This document shows, in pieces, positions 26,906 to 35,473 of a stretch of 64,000 nucleotides of DNA (the stretch's first letter is position 1; each line of letters starts with the position of its first letter). This stretch comes from Agrobacterium larrymoorei (GTDB lineage Bacteria; Pseudomonadota; Alphaproteobacteria; Rhizobiales; Rhizobiaceae): NCBI RefSeq assembly GCF_013322225.1, contig NZ_JAAMFB010000016.1, positions 277,830 through 341,829 of the forward strand, given 5' to 3'. Under the pieces are notes generated by a model, which was given only the letters and a program-made list of their open reading frames with translations, was not told the DNA's origin and did no database searches. Position numbers and translations under genes: made by a program.

Positions 26906-28615
26906 CTACTTCGCCCGCTCTTCCAACACCCGATTCGCAGCAGAGACAATTGCTTCCAGCGATGCAGCGACAATGTTCGTGTTCACCCCTGCGCCGAACA
27001 GCTTGCCGCCGGGGTGCTCCATCTCGACATAGGCGATGGCCGAGGCGTTGGAGCCGTGTTGGAGGGAGTGCTCGGAGTAGTCGTTTACCGACAGATCGAT
27101 GCCGAGATAGGTGGAGAGCGCATTGATGAAGCCGTCGATGGGGCCCGTACCCTTGCCTTCGATGCGCTTGATCTCGCCATTGTCGGTGATTTCTGCCGCA
27201 ACCACACGCACGCCCTTGAAATCACCCGCTGGATATGTGTGGTGATCCACGAATTTCAGGCGTGCGCTCGGCTGCGTCACGTAACGCTCGATGAAGCGTT
27301 CGTGGATGCGTTTGGCAGGCAGTTCTACGCCTTCCTCATCGGTGATGCGCTGGATGTCCTCGCGGAATTCCACCTGGAGATTGCGCGGCAGGTTCAGGCC
27401 ATAATCCTGCTGCAGGATATAGGCGATGCCGCCCTTGCCAGACTGCGAGTTGATGCGGATGATCGCCTCGTAGGAACGGCCGACATCCTTGGGATCGATG
27501 GGCAGATACGGCACTTCCCAGACCGGATGGTTGGCGACCTTGATGGCCTTCATGCCCTTGTTGATCGCATCCTGATGCGAGCCGGAAAAGGCAGTGTAGA
27601 CCAACTCGCCGACGTAAGGGTGGCGCTCGGGGATCGTCATTTCGTTGGAATACTCATAGACGGACTTGATGCGTTCGATATCGGCGCAATCCAGTTCCGG
27701 GTCCACGCCCTGCGTGAACATGTTCAGCGCCAAGGTCACGACGTCCACATTGCCCGTGCGCTCGCCATTGCCGAACAGCGTTCCCTCCACGCGGTCCGCA
27801 CCTGCCATCAAGCCCAGTTCCGTTGCGGCGATGCCGGTGCCGCGGTCGTTATGCGGGTGCAGCGAGATGATGACGTTTTCGCGGTTGTCGATGTTGCGGC
27901 ACATCCATTCGATCTGGTCGGCGTAGATATTCGGCGTCGCCATCTCCACTGTCGAAGGCAGATTCAGGATCAGCTTGTTCTCAGCCGTTGGCTTAACTTC
28001 CGCGATGACAGCGTTGCAAATTTCCAGCGCAACTTCCAGCTCGGTACCGGTAAAGCTTTCCGGAGAATATTCGAAGCGATAACCGCCACCGGCCTTCGCC
28101 GCCATGTCGGTGATCATCTTGGCCGCATCGACAGCGATCTGCTTGATGCCGTGCACGTCCTTGCCAAACACCACCCGGCGCTGCAACTCGGAGGTGGAAT
28201 TGTAGAAGTGGATGATCGGGTTTTTCGCGCCTTCCAGGGATTCGAACGTGCGGGTGATCAGTTCCGGGCGGCACTGCACCAGCACCTGCAAGGACACATC
28301 TTCCGGCACGCCGCCTTCTTCCACGCACCAGCGGGCGAAATCGAAGTCGGTCTGCGAGGCAGACGGGAAGCCGATCTCGATTTCCTTGAAACCCATATCC
28401 AGCAGCAGCTTGAACATGCGGGCCTTGCGATCATGCCCCATGGGGTTGACCAGCGATTGGTTGCCATCACGCAAATCCACCGAACACCAGATCGGTGCCT
28501 TCTCGATGGTCTTGCCCGGCCATGTGCGGTCAGGAATATTGATGGTGGGATATGGGCGATATTTTACGCCTGCTTCCGGCATGCCTTTGGAAAATTTATT
28601 GTTTTTCGCGTCCAT
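26906..28615 (-). CDS. leuA: 2-isopropylmalate synthase
   Basis: 569 residues from ATG 28615 with AAGGAG 7 nt upstream. Condenses acetyl-CoA with 2-ketoisovalerate, the first committed step to leucine. TIM-barrel catalytic domain: APIWCSVDLRDGNQSLVNPM, NLPSTVEMATPNIYADQIEW, SLHPHNDRGTGIAATELG, GNGERTGNVDVV. A C-terminal LeuA regulatory domain carries leucine feedback (about from residue 430). Long-form LeuA like that of Corynebacterium. Preceded by a leucine leader peptide and attenuator region. Confidence 0.96.
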   Translation of the reverse strand: MDAKNNKFSKGMPEAGVKYRPYPTINIPDRTWPGKTIEKAPIWCSVDLRDGNQSLVNPMGHDRKARMFKLLLDMGFKEIEIGFPSASQTDFDFARWCVEEGGVPEDVSLQVLVQCRPELITRTFESLEGAKNPIIHFYNSTSELQRRVVFGKDVHGIKQIAVDAAKMITDMAAKAGGGYRFEYSPESFTGTELEVALEICNAVIAEVKPTAENKLILNLPSTVEMATPNIYADQIEWMCRNIDNRENVIISLHPHNDRGTGIAATELGLMAGADRVEGTLFGNGERTGNVDVVTLALNMFTQGVDPELDCADIERIKSVYEYSNEMTIPERHPYVGELVYTAFSGSHQDAINKGMKAIKVANHPVWEVPYLPIDPKDVGRSYEAIIRINSQSGKGGIAYILQQDYGLNLPRNLQVEFREDIQRITDEEGVELPAKRIHERFIERYVTQPSARLKFVDHHTYPAGDFKGVRVVAAEITDNGEIKRIEGKGTGPIDGFINALSTYLGIDLSVNDYSEHSLQHGSNASAIAYVEMEHPGGKLFGAGVNTNIVAASLEAIVSAANRVLEERAK

Positions 28616-28750
28616 TATCTTGCTCCTTCCACGCACCGGGGCTGAAAAGCCTTCGCAGATGCGCGCCCGAACGGGCCTTAATCCAGTATCAATTGAGATT
28701 TCGAGTTGAGGAGCGTTCGCATCAGCGGGCTTTCGGCCGCCGGGCGCTCC

Positions 28751-28870
28751 TCACTGGACCCGGCAACCGCGTGTAAGGTCGAGGCTAAGAAGCGAGAGTG
28801 CACCGCACGGCGAAGCGCTCGCAGAAATCTGCGCGCTCATGCCGGAAAAAGTTTCGGTGCAACTGTTCAT
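28751..28870 (-). CDS. leuL: Leucine leader peptide of leuA (attenuator)
   Basis: A 39-codon frame whose residues 24-32 read ALSLLSLDL, with five Leu in eight codons (CTC, CTT, CTT, CTC, CTT), immediately upstream of leuA. ATG 28870 lies 6 nt past the -10 box, so translation may be leaderless as for rhizobial trpL; an in-frame ATG at 28840 is the alternative. The stop lies inside a possible stem pairing 28745-28752 with 28708-28715. The design says that ribosome stalling at Leu codons controls read-through into leuA. Confidence 0.75.
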   Translation of the reverse strand: MNSCTETFSGMSAQISASASPCGALSLLSLDLTRGCRVQ

Positions 28871-28876
28871 GAGGTT

Positions 28877-28905
28877 TGTATAAACAGCCGTTTTTGATCT
28901 GACAA
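28877..28905 (-). promoter_or_regulatory. leuL-leuA promoter
   Basis: TTGTCA (28905-28900), a 17-nt spacer, then TATACA (28882-28877): a near-consensus housekeeping promoter directed at leuL. Confidence 0.7.
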
Positions 28906-28929
28906 GTAATCTTCGCACTCAAAAATCAT

Positions 28930-29172
28930 CTATTTCAATGGCTGGTCGCCACCAAGCTTTTCGGTGATCAATTCAGCGAGCAAAGACTGACGCGTCGTGC
29001 CGAGACGAGAGGCCTCTGCATCAACCTTCTTCAAAAGCCACTTCGGCAGATCGACCTCGACATGTTCGGTTTCAACGCCAGGGCGAATGGCCTGAGACCA
29101 ATCAACGTAGTCGCTGACGTCCTCACCGTCATCGAACCGTCGGTCGAATTCTTCAGCATTGATCGCCTTCAT
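28930..29172 (-). CDS. brnA: BrnA-type antitoxin (CopG/RHH family)
   Basis: 80 residues from ATG 29172, with AGGAAAGG upstream. A variable acidic N-terminal part is followed by EVDLPKWLLKKVDAEASRLGTTRQSLLAELI, the ribbon-helix-helix arrangement of BrnA. It overlaps the end of brnT by 20 nt, the usual BrnT-BrnA order. BrnA binds and neutralises BrnT and represses the operon. The stop lies just before the leuA promoter. Confidence 0.85.
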   Translation of the reverse strand: MKAINAEEFDRRFDDGEDVSDYVDWSQAIRPGVETEHVEVDLPKWLLKKVDAEASRLGTTRQSLLAELITEKLGGDQPLK

Positions 29173-29422
29173 AATGCTGCCTTTCCTTGTCTCGCGCCCG
29201 TCTGACGGAAATGATTCGGACGCGACCATCTCTATACGTAAAGATCGTGCTCCAGATTTTATCATGAAGCTTAGCGACCATAATATATCGCTCCTCGCCT
29301 TCCATTGCGAGTGGTGCGATTAACCTTCGTTCATCAAGCCATAAACGCTGGGCATCGACAAAATCAATGCCGTGCTTGTCCTTGTTACCAGCGCTTTTCG
29401 CAGGATCGAATTCGAATTCCAT
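29153..29422 (-). CDS. brnT: BrnT family ribonuclease toxin
   Basis: 89 residues with the complete BrnT pattern: FEFDPAKSAGNKDKHGIDF, LDERRLIAPL, GEERYIMVAKLHDKI, IFTYRDGRVRIISVRRARDKE. BrnT is a RelE-fold ribonuclease first studied in Brucella. Starts 12 nt after the benE stop, so it could be read from benE as well as from its own promoter. Confidence 0.88.
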   Translation of the reverse strand: MEFEFDPAKSAGNKDKHGIDFVDAQRLWLDERRLIAPLAMEGEERYIMVAKLHDKIWSTIFTYRDGRVRIISVRRARDKERQHYEGDQC

Positions 29423-29434
29423 CTATGCCGCCTG

Positions 29435-30646
29435 CTATCCGTTTCGTCTGGCACTCACGAGCCGCTGCAATCCCATCATCACCCCTCCCCCGATCAAACC
29501 CCAGAACGCGCCGGAAATTCCTGCGAATGACAGACCCGAGGCCGTAATGAGGAAGGTGATGGCGGCGGCTTCTCGCGTATCCGGCTCTTTGAAAGCAGCA
29601 ACGGCAGAGCCGGAAAAGGCACCGACCAGCGCAAGTCCCGCGACGGCCTGAATGAGAATGGGCGGCGCAAGCGCGACGAAGGCGGTGACGACGCCTGCGA
29701 GCAGCCCGAGAATCACATAACCGAAACCGCTGACGAGTGACGCCCAATAGCGGCGCTTTGGGTCGGCGTGGGCATCTTCGCCTGCGCACATGGCAGCGGT
29801 AATGGCGGCAAGGTTGACGGCGTGACCGCCGAACGGGGCTGCAGCCAAGGAGAACAATCCGGTCGTTGCGAAAAGCGTGCTGGGCGGGGCGTCGTAGTTG
29901 TTCACCTTCAGCACTGCGATGCCGGGAATATTCTGGGAGGCCATAGTGACGATGAAGAGCGGCAGCGCAATCGAGACGAAACCTTGCAGGTTGAACAGGG
30001 GAGAGACGAACTCCATGGGCGGGGCAAGCGATCGAGCAAGGCTATCGAACGCACCTGCAGGAATATCGACACCGAAGATCATGACCAGCACGAAGGCAGC
30101 CAGTGCTGCGGGCACCGCGAACAGCCGCTTGAATGCACCGACGACGATCCAGGCGAGGATGATCGGCAGGCCGAGCGCGGGGTCGAAGCCGATGGCCTTG
30201 ATCGGTGCGAAACACAGACCGACGATGACGCCAGACAGCATGGCATTGGCCAAGGGCGTTGGAATGGAGGCCACTGCCCGCCCGAGGGGCTTGAACAGAC
30301 CCGCGATGATGATCAGCACGGCGCACATGATGAAAGCGCCGACCGCTGCCGCAAATCCGCCCTCGATCACACCCGTCGTCGCAAGAAGCGCTGCACCCGG
30401 AGTAGACCATGCGGCGCTGATGGGAAGCCGTTTGGTCGCGGAGAGAACGATGGCGCAAAGCCCAAGCGCAACCGACAGCGCCATAAGCCCCGATGCCGCC
30501 TCGAAATCCGTCGCTCCGACGCCCTTCAACCCTTGCAGTACAACTGCGAAGGAGCTGGCAAAGCCTACAAAAGCGGTAAGGCAACCCATGAAAAGGGCTT
30601 GAACGGAAAAATCTTTTAGCATGGCGGGACTCTGCAATATCAACAT
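29435..30646 (-). CDS. benE: Benzoate/H+ symporter family transporter (BenE)
   Basis: About 403 residues and 12 helices of the BenE family: FSVQALFMGCLTAFVGFASS, AWSTPGAALLATTG, NAMLSGVIVGLCFAPIKA, FGGHAVNLAAITAAMCAG. ATG 30646 or ATG 30622 could start it; neither has a clear ribosome site. Family members import benzoate with protons, but no benzoate degradation gene is nearby, so the real substrate may differ. Confidence 0.87.
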   Translation of the reverse strand: MLILQSPAMLKDFSVQALFMGCLTAFVGFASSFAVVLQGLKGVGATDFEAASGLMALSVALGLCAIVLSATKRLPISAAWSTPGAALLATTGVIEGGFAAAVGAFIMCAVLIIIAGLFKPLGRAVASIPTPLANAMLSGVIVGLCFAPIKAIGFDPALGLPIILAWIVVGAFKRLFAVPAALAAFVLVMIFGVDIPAGAFDSLARSLAPPMEFVSPLFNLQGFVSIALPLFIVTMASQNIPGIAVLKVNNYDAPPSTLFATTGLFSLAAAPFGGHAVNLAAITAAMCAGEDAHADPKRRYWASLVSGFGYVILGLLAGVVTAFVALAPPILIQAVAGLALVGAFSGSAVAAFKEPDTREAAAITFLITASGLSFAGISGAFWGLIGGGVMMGLQRLVSARRNG

Positions 30647-30817
30647 CTACCCAAGATCAAAAATCGCCCGACATGGCAAGGCGGTTTTACACACCAAAGC
30701 GCTCGCATAGCTTGCACGGCGAAATCTACCTCACTCGACAAGCCGTTATGCACCCCGCTGTTCCAGGGGCTCGGCCCATGCTAGAGGTCCGTTTTTTAAG
30801 ACGCGGAAAGATCATCG

Positions 30818-31492
30818 ATGCTTCCTTGGATAGAACTGGACCGCGCACCCATTCCGGGCGATGGCACCGAGTTGCGGCTGAAGCAACGGGGGCAGGAGTT
30901 TTCCATCATGCTCGGTTCGAACGAACTGATGAACAGCCGGTTGAGCGGTTCGGAGGAGGCGCTGGCGACGCTCTCCTGTCAGCGAATTGCGGGCCGGGCG
31001 AAGCAGAGCGTTCTGATCGGCGGGCTGGGCATGGGGTTTACACTTCGGGCAGCATTGGGTGTGTTGCCTGACGATGCGAACGTGACCGTTGCGGAACTGG
31101 TGCCAGCGGTTGTCGAATGGGCGCGCGGGCCGATGGCGGAGCTTCACAAAGGGACGCTCGATGATGCCCGCGTCGATATTCACGTGGGCGACGTGGGTGC
31201 GCTGATCCGGTCGAAAAAGGCGGCCTACGACGCGATCTTGCTGGATGTGGACAATGGCCCGGACGGGCTTTCACGGCCATCCAATGACAGCCTGTATGAC
31301 CGCAGCGGTTTGGCGACGGCACAGGTGGCCTTACGCTCCGGTGGTGTTCTGGCCGTCTGGTCTTCCGCCCCCGATGCGGCATTTACACGAAGGCTGAAAC
31401 AGGCGGGTTTTGCGACGGATGAAGTGCCCGTTCGTGCCAATGGCAAGCGCGGCGGTGCGCGGCATATGCTATGGCTCGCTACGAAGGCATAA
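30818..31492 (+). CDS. Spermidine-synthase-like methyltransferase-fold protein
   Basis: 224 residues. Rossmann-type nucleotide loop SVLIGGLGMGFTLRAAL, VTVAELVPAVVEWAR with the acidic ribose contact, and DAILLDVDNGPDGLS in the position of the catalytic Asp loop of SpeE-like proteins. Shorter than true spermidine synthases (~280 residues) and without their N-terminal beta domain, so polyamine synthesis is not certain. Confidence 0.75.
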   Translation: MLPWIELDRAPIPGDGTELRLKQRGQEFSIMLGSNELMNSRLSGSEEALATLSCQRIAGRAKQSVLIGGLGMGFTLRAALGVLPDDANVTVAELVPAVVEWARGPMAELHKGTLDDARVDIHVGDVGALIRSKKAAYDAILLDVDNGPDGLSRPSNDSLYDRSGLATAQVALRSGGVLAVWSSAPDAAFTRRLKQAGFATDEVPVRANGKRGGARHMLWLATKA

Positions 31493-31509
31493 GACTGTGC
31501 GCCCCTGCC

Positions 31510-31887
31510 CTACCTCTTTGAGGATGCGCGGCTTTTAAGCGCGTCCAGTGCATCGGCATTATCCCTGCCCCACGCATAAAGCATCTCGACCGGTTCGATG
31601 AAACGGTGGCCGAGATCCGTCAGCCGGTATTCAACGGCGGGCGGCCTTGTCGAATGTACGTGGCGCGTGACGAGACCGGACTGCTCCATCTCCTTCAGCG
31701 TCTGGGTCAGCATTTTCTTGGAGATGCCGGGAAGGCTTCGCTCCAGCACCCCGGTTCGGGCCGCGCCATCATGAAGCTTGTGCAGCGTATGCAGGATCAT
31801 GCTCGTCCACTTGGTCGAGAAAAGTTCCAGCACCCGGCGCGGCGCGCAGTCTTCGCGCCACTCCTCTTCATTGCTGCCCGGCTTCAT
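31510..31887 (-). CDS. HxlR family transcriptional regulator
   Basis: 125 residues: winged-helix HxlR domain with VLELFSTKWTSMILHTL, LPGISKKMLTQTLKEMEQSG and VEYRLTDLGHRFIEPVEML. It lacks the usual N-terminal Cys of redox-sensing members except for C14 (EDCAPRR), which is at the right place. Divergent from the PRISE-like reductase, its probable target; a TGTGGTT direct repeat (31888 and 31957) lies between them. Confidence 0.88.
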   Translation of the reverse strand: MKPGSNEEEWREDCAPRRVLELFSTKWTSMILHTLHKLHDGAARTGVLERSLPGISKKMLTQTLKEMEQSGLVTRHVHSTRPPAVEYRLTDLGHRFIEPVEMLYAWGRDNADALDALKSRASSKR

Positions 31888-31985
31888 TGTGGTTACCTCT
31901 TTGTATCCATGTCCCCAAACAGTGCCATCTACTCGTCGCCCTGTTCGGTGCCTAACTGTGGTTCGATCAAAAATGGAGTAGCATC

Positions 31986-33047
31986 ATGGTTAGAACAGCA
32001 TTGGTCGTCGGCGCAAGCGGGATTGTCGGCAGCGCAACGTCAGAGCTTTTGCTGAAAGAAGGCTGGAAAGTCTATGGGCTGGCGCGGCGACCCAAGGATC
32101 ATCCGCAGGTCATTCCTGTTGCCGCCGATCTGCAAAATGCGGTGGAAACCGCAAAAGCGCTGCAAGAGGTGCGCCCCGACGCCGTTTTCATCACCACATG
32201 GGCAAGGCAGGATAGCGAGGCGGAAAATATCCGCGTCAATTCTGCCATGGTGCGCAATCTGCTGGATGGTTTGAGCCTTGGCAAATCCACCCACCATGTG
32301 GCGCTGGTGACCGGCCTGAAGCATTATCTCGGCCCCTTTGAGGCCTATGGCAAAGGCACCTTGCCGCAGACGCCGTTTCGTGAGGAACAGGATCGTCTCG
32401 ATATCGAAAACTTCTATTATGCGCAGGAAGATGAAGTTTTTGCCGCTGCCGAACGCGATGGCTTCACCTGGAGCGTCCACCGCCCGCACACCGTAATCGG
32501 GCAGGCCGTTGGCAATGCCATGAACATGGGCACGACGCTCGCCGTCTATGCCACCATTTGCCGCGAGACGGGCCGCCCGTTCCGATTCCCCGGTTCATCC
32601 GCGCAATGGAATGGCCTGACCGACATGACGGATGCGAACCTTCTGGCGAAGCACCTGCTCTGGGCAACAGAAACACCGCAGGCCCACAATCAGGCCTTCA
32701 ACGTGGTCAATGGCGATGTTTTCCGCTGGAATTGGATGTGGGGGCGGATAGCGAGCTGGTTCGGCGTTGAGCCCGCACCTTTCGACGGCACGATCAGCAC
32801 ATTGACGGAACAAATGGAGCGGGATGCGCCGATCTGGAGTGACATCGCAAAGCGTGAAAATCTGGCCGAAAGCGACCTCAACCGCCTCGCCTCGCCATGG
32901 CATACGGATGCGGATCTGGGTCGCCCCATCGAAGTCGTGACCGACATGGGCAAAAGCCGCCGTATGGGATTCAAGGAATACCAGCCGACCGACGATGCAT
33001 TTTTCGAGCTGTTTGAAGGCCTGCGAAAGAGCCAGCTTATTCCGTAA
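31986..33047 (+). CDS. PRISE-like NAD(P)-dependent short-chain reductase
   Basis: 353 residues. Extended SDR with the Rossmann loop ALVVGASGIVGSATSELL. It also has the VTGLKHYLGPFE and NFYYAQEDEV segments of the progesterone-5-beta-reductase/iridoid-synthase-like (PRISE) group, whose Tyr and Lys (YY and K in TGLKHY) act in enone reduction. Likely reduces an activated C=C or C=O of an unknown compound, under the divergent HxlR regulator. GGAG at 31976 precedes the ATG. Confidence 0.82.
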   Translation: MVRTALVVGASGIVGSATSELLLKEGWKVYGLARRPKDHPQVIPVAADLQNAVETAKALQEVRPDAVFITTWARQDSEAENIRVNSAMVRNLLDGLSLGKSTHHVALVTGLKHYLGPFEAYGKGTLPQTPFREEQDRLDIENFYYAQEDEVFAAAERDGFTWSVHRPHTVIGQAVGNAMNMGTTLAVYATICRETGRPFRFPGSSAQWNGLTDMTDANLLAKHLLWATETPQAHNQAFNVVNGDVFRWNWMWGRIASWFGVEPAPFDGTISTLTEQMERDAPIWSDIAKRENLAESDLNRLASPWHTDADLGRPIEVVTDMGKSRRMGFKEYQPTDDAFFELFEGLRKSQLIP

Positions 33048-33080
33048 GGGGGTAATTGCTGCTTATAACCCCTAAGACGC

Positions 33081-33113
33081 AAAAAACCGCGCCAGTTTGC
33101 AACGGCGCGGTTT
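33081..33113 (-). terminator. Rho-independent terminator of clpP
   Basis: AAACCGCGCC (33084-33093) pairs with GGCGCGGTTT (33104-33113). Read on the minus strand it ends in a run of six T, so it terminates clpP, and it may also stop the plus-strand reductase. Confidence 0.85.
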
Positions 33114-33135
33114 CCAAACTTCCAATCCAGAAATC

Positions 33136-33720
33136 TCAGACTTCCGACTGGTTCTCTACGATCTTGCCAACAAGACCATAGGGGACGGCTTCTTCTGCGC
33201 CGAGCCAGTAATCGCGGTCGATGTCCTTGGCGATCTTTTCTTCCGACTGACCGGTGGCCTTGGAGAAGATCTTGATCAGGCGCTTGTTCATCTTGATGAT
33301 TTCGCGGGCCTGGATTTCGATGTCCGACGCCATGCCGCGTGTGCCACCGGAGGGTTGGTGAAGCAGGAAGCGGGTGTTGGGCAGGCAAAGACGACGCTCC
33401 TTCGGCACAGATACGTAGATCAGCGCGCCAGCGGACGCGACCCAGCCCGTGCCGATGATATAAACCTTCGGCTTGATGAACTTGATCATGTCGTGGATGC
33501 TATCGCCGGATTCGACATGGCCGCCGGGCGAGTTCACGTAGACACGGATATCGTCATCGCTGGCAGCAGCAAGAGCCACGAGCTGGGTGCAGACCTTCTG
33601 CGCCAGTTCCTGCGTGATACCGCCATAGATGAAGATCGAACGCGACTTGAAAAGATTCGCTTCCGTTTCCTTACCGATCGGCAGTTCCTTGCTCTTGTCG
33701 TCTTCTTCTTCGTTCATCAT
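33136..33720 (-). CDS. clpP: ATP-dependent Clp protease proteolytic subunit (ClpP)
   Basis: 194 residues. Serine protease of the ClpP fold: [18 protein letters not shown], nucleophile S96 in [10 protein letters not shown]121 in [10 protein letters not shown] and an Asp in DIDRDYWL. The active-site strand (VASAGA) differs from the usual ASMGA, and it stands apart from tig/clpX/lon, so it is probably one of the extra ClpP paralogs of rhizobia. GGAG precedes the ATG by 8 nt. Confidence 0.93.
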   Translation of the reverse strand: MMNEEEDDKSKELPIGKETEANLFKSRSIFIYGGITQELAQKVCTQLVALAAASDDDIRVYVNSPGGHVESGDSIHDMIKFIKPKVYIIGTGWVASAGALIYVSVPKERRLCLPNTRFLLHQPSGGTRGMASDIEIQAREIIKMNKRLIKIFSKATGQSEEKIAKDIDRDYWLGAEEAVPYGLVGKIVENQSEV

Positions 33721-33753
33721 GCGACGGTCTCCAACGTAATTTATTACTCATCG

Positions 33754-33782
33754 GACATAGTGTGATTTGTGTCGTAAAACAA
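33754..33782 (-). promoter_or_regulatory. Possible clpP promoter
   Basis: TTGTTT (33782-33777), a 17-nt spacer, TATGTC (33759-33754), about 33 nt before the clpP start. No RpoH-like -35 is seen. Confidence 0.35.
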
Positions 33783-33953
33783 TGAGCGAAAAAGACAAGG
33801 CGCGGAACTGCTTAATAAACAAGGCACATGTGGCAGCACCGGCAAATGCCGCATGGACAGGTTCTTCATAACTGCGTTATCGTCCGCGAAGCAGAGTCTG
33901 AAGGCAGCCCCAAGAGCCGCAGACCCGACGCTTGAAGAATCAAAGAGGGAACG

Positions 33954-34544
33954 ATGCTCAAAAGACTTTCACTTGCAGCGGCTGGCCTTGCCGCAACCAC
34001 TTTGCCCGCTTTCGCGCACCTGAACCCGGCGGAACACGGCTCGTTCATGGCTGGCATCTCGCACCCGGTTTTCGGCGCGGACCACATTCTGGCAATGGTT
34101 GCCGTTGGCCTGTGGGCATCGCAAATCTCCACCACCGATGGCCGCAGAAGCGCGCTGTGGGCCGTGCCTGCTGCATTCGTCGGCACAATGGCGCTCGGTT
34201 TCTTCATGGCGGTCTATGGCGTCGACCTGCCATTCGTTGAGCCTGCAATCTTAGCCTCGGTCATCGGGCTTGGCCTGCTGGTGGCGGTGGCTGCGAAACT
34301 GCCGACCTCTGCAGCGGCGGCTATCGTCGGCATTTTCGCGCTGTTCCACGGCCATGCCCATGGCGGCGAGCTGGGAAGTGCAGGCGCGCTTCAGTTCGGC
34401 CTCGGCTTCATGATCTCCACCGCGCTGCTGCATCTGGCGGGCATTGGGCTTGGTCTCGGCATCTCGCGCTTTGGCGCGATTGCTGCGCGCATTGCAGGCG
34501 CGGTAACGGCTCTTGCAGGCCTTTCGCTGGCCTTTGGCGGATGA
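33954..34544 (+). CDS. HupE/UreJ family membrane protein
   Basis: 196 residues. A cleavable signal peptide (LKRLSLAAAGLAATTLPAFA) is followed by HLNPAEHGSFMAGISHPVFGADHILAM, the His-rich motif of HupE/UreJ, and FHGHAHGGEL, then about six helices. Family members carry nickel or cobalt for hydrogenase or urease; neither enzyme is in this window. A small ACCTTAC/GTAAGGT hairpin (34551-34570) follows the stop. Confidence 0.88.
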   Translation: MLKRLSLAAAGLAATTLPAFAHLNPAEHGSFMAGISHPVFGADHILAMVAVGLWASQISTTDGRRSALWAVPAAFVGTMALGFFMAVYGVDLPFVEPAILASVIGLGLLVAVAAKLPTSAAAAIVGIFALFHGHAHGGELGSAGALQFGLGFMISTALLHLAGIGLGLGISRFGAIAARIAGAVTALAGLSLAFGG

Positions 34545-34607
34545 GGTGTCACCTTACTGAAATGTAAGGTTTCCGGGGCTTTTAAAAACCGGAATTGAAC
34601 TCTAAAT

Positions 34608-34692
34608 CCTTGGTGTGCGTTTCCAGAGCGCCGTGCGTCCTTCAGGGCGCACAAAAGACGCTCTGTTGTACGGGATCTGCACACCAAGGAGG
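34608..34692 (+). promoter_or_regulatory. 82-nt three-helix stem-loop masking the SD of the DUF2076 gene
   Basis: Outer stem CCTTGGTGTGC (34608-34618) with GCACACCAAGG (34679-34689), 11 perfect pairs. Middle stem CAGAGCG/CGCTCTG (34624-34630, 34659-34665). Inner stem GTGCGTCC/GGGCGCAC around a TTCA loop (34633-34652). The Shine-Dalgarno AAGGAGG occupies 34686-34692, so its first four bases are inside the outer stem. There is no T-run after it, so it is not a terminator. Probable cis-acting translational control element. Confidence 0.7.
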
Positions 34693-34698
34693 CAAGCG

Positions 34699-35457
34699 AT
34701 GTCACCAGAAGAAACCCAACTTCTCAAGTCCCTGTTCGACAGGGTGAAGACCGCATCATCCACGCCGCGCGACCCGGAAGCGGAAACGCTGATTTCGCAG
34801 GCCGTGCGCGACCAACCAGCTTCACCTTACTACCTCGCGCAAGCCGTGATCGTGCAGGAAAAAGGGTTGGAAGCGGCAGCGGCGCATATTCGCCAGCTGG
34901 AAGAGCGCGTCCACCAGTTTGAAGCAGGTACATCCGCGCCACAGCAGGCGCAACAGGGCGGCTTCCTGAGTTCGATTTTCGGGAACAACCAATCGCAGCC
35001 ACCTGCTCCGGCGGCCCCTACTCCAACATATCGCAATGATACCGCAGGCCAGACAGCGGGGCCATGGGGCCGCAACCCCGAGCCTCAACAGCAGCCGAGC
35101 GGCCCGTGGACACAGCAGCCACAGACGTCCGCGTTCAACCGCATGGGTGGCGGTGGCGGCGGCTTTTTGCAGGGTGCGCTGGGTACGGCGGCGGGTGTTG
35201 CCGGTGGTATGCTGCTGGCCAACTCGCTGAGCGGTATCTTCTCCAACCACGTTGCGTCTTCCGGCTGGGGTGGCCTTGGCGGCGCGGGAACCGGCAATGC
35301 GCCGGTGGAAGAGACGGTCATCAACAACTACTACAATGATGATGACCGCCCGCAGCAGGATGCCGCCGACAACAACGATAATCTGCAACAGGCGGATTAT
35401 GACGACAGCAACGACGATACGGATTTCGATTCAGGCGATGGAGATTCCTTCGTCTGA
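34699..35457 (+). CDS. DUF2076 domain-containing protein
   Basis: 252 residues from ATG 34699 behind AAGGAGG; the longer frame from 34615 crosses the stem-loop. The N-terminal ~75 residues are helical (SPEETQLLKSLFDRVKTASS...HIRQLEERVHQFE) and characteristic of DUF2076. They are followed by Gln/Pro- and Gly-rich spacers (GGGGGGFLQGALGTAAGVAG) and a very acidic Asp/Asn tail. No signal peptide. Described in some annotations as a periplasmic ligand-binding sensor protein, which the sequence does not demonstrate. Confidence 0.82.
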   Translation: MSPEETQLLKSLFDRVKTASSTPRDPEAETLISQAVRDQPASPYYLAQAVIVQEKGLEAAAAHIRQLEERVHQFEAGTSAPQQAQQGGFLSSIFGNNQSQPPAPAAPTPTYRNDTAGQTAGPWGRNPEPQQQPSGPWTQQPQTSAFNRMGGGGGGFLQGALGTAAGVAGGMLLANSLSGIFSNHVASSGWGGLGGAGTGNAPVEETVINNYYNDDDRPQQDAADNNDNLQQADYDDSNDDTDFDSGDGDSFV

Positions 35458-35473
35458 ACCAACTCGATATCAA

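Noticed and set aside
27014..28645. 543-aa open frame antisense to leuA
   Set aside because: Frame shadow of leuA; composition is not protein-like and leuA is unmistakable.
34571..34600. EcfG (RpoE2) type promoter before DUF2076
   Set aside because: GGAAT is present but no CGTT occurs at the required 16-17 nt spacing.
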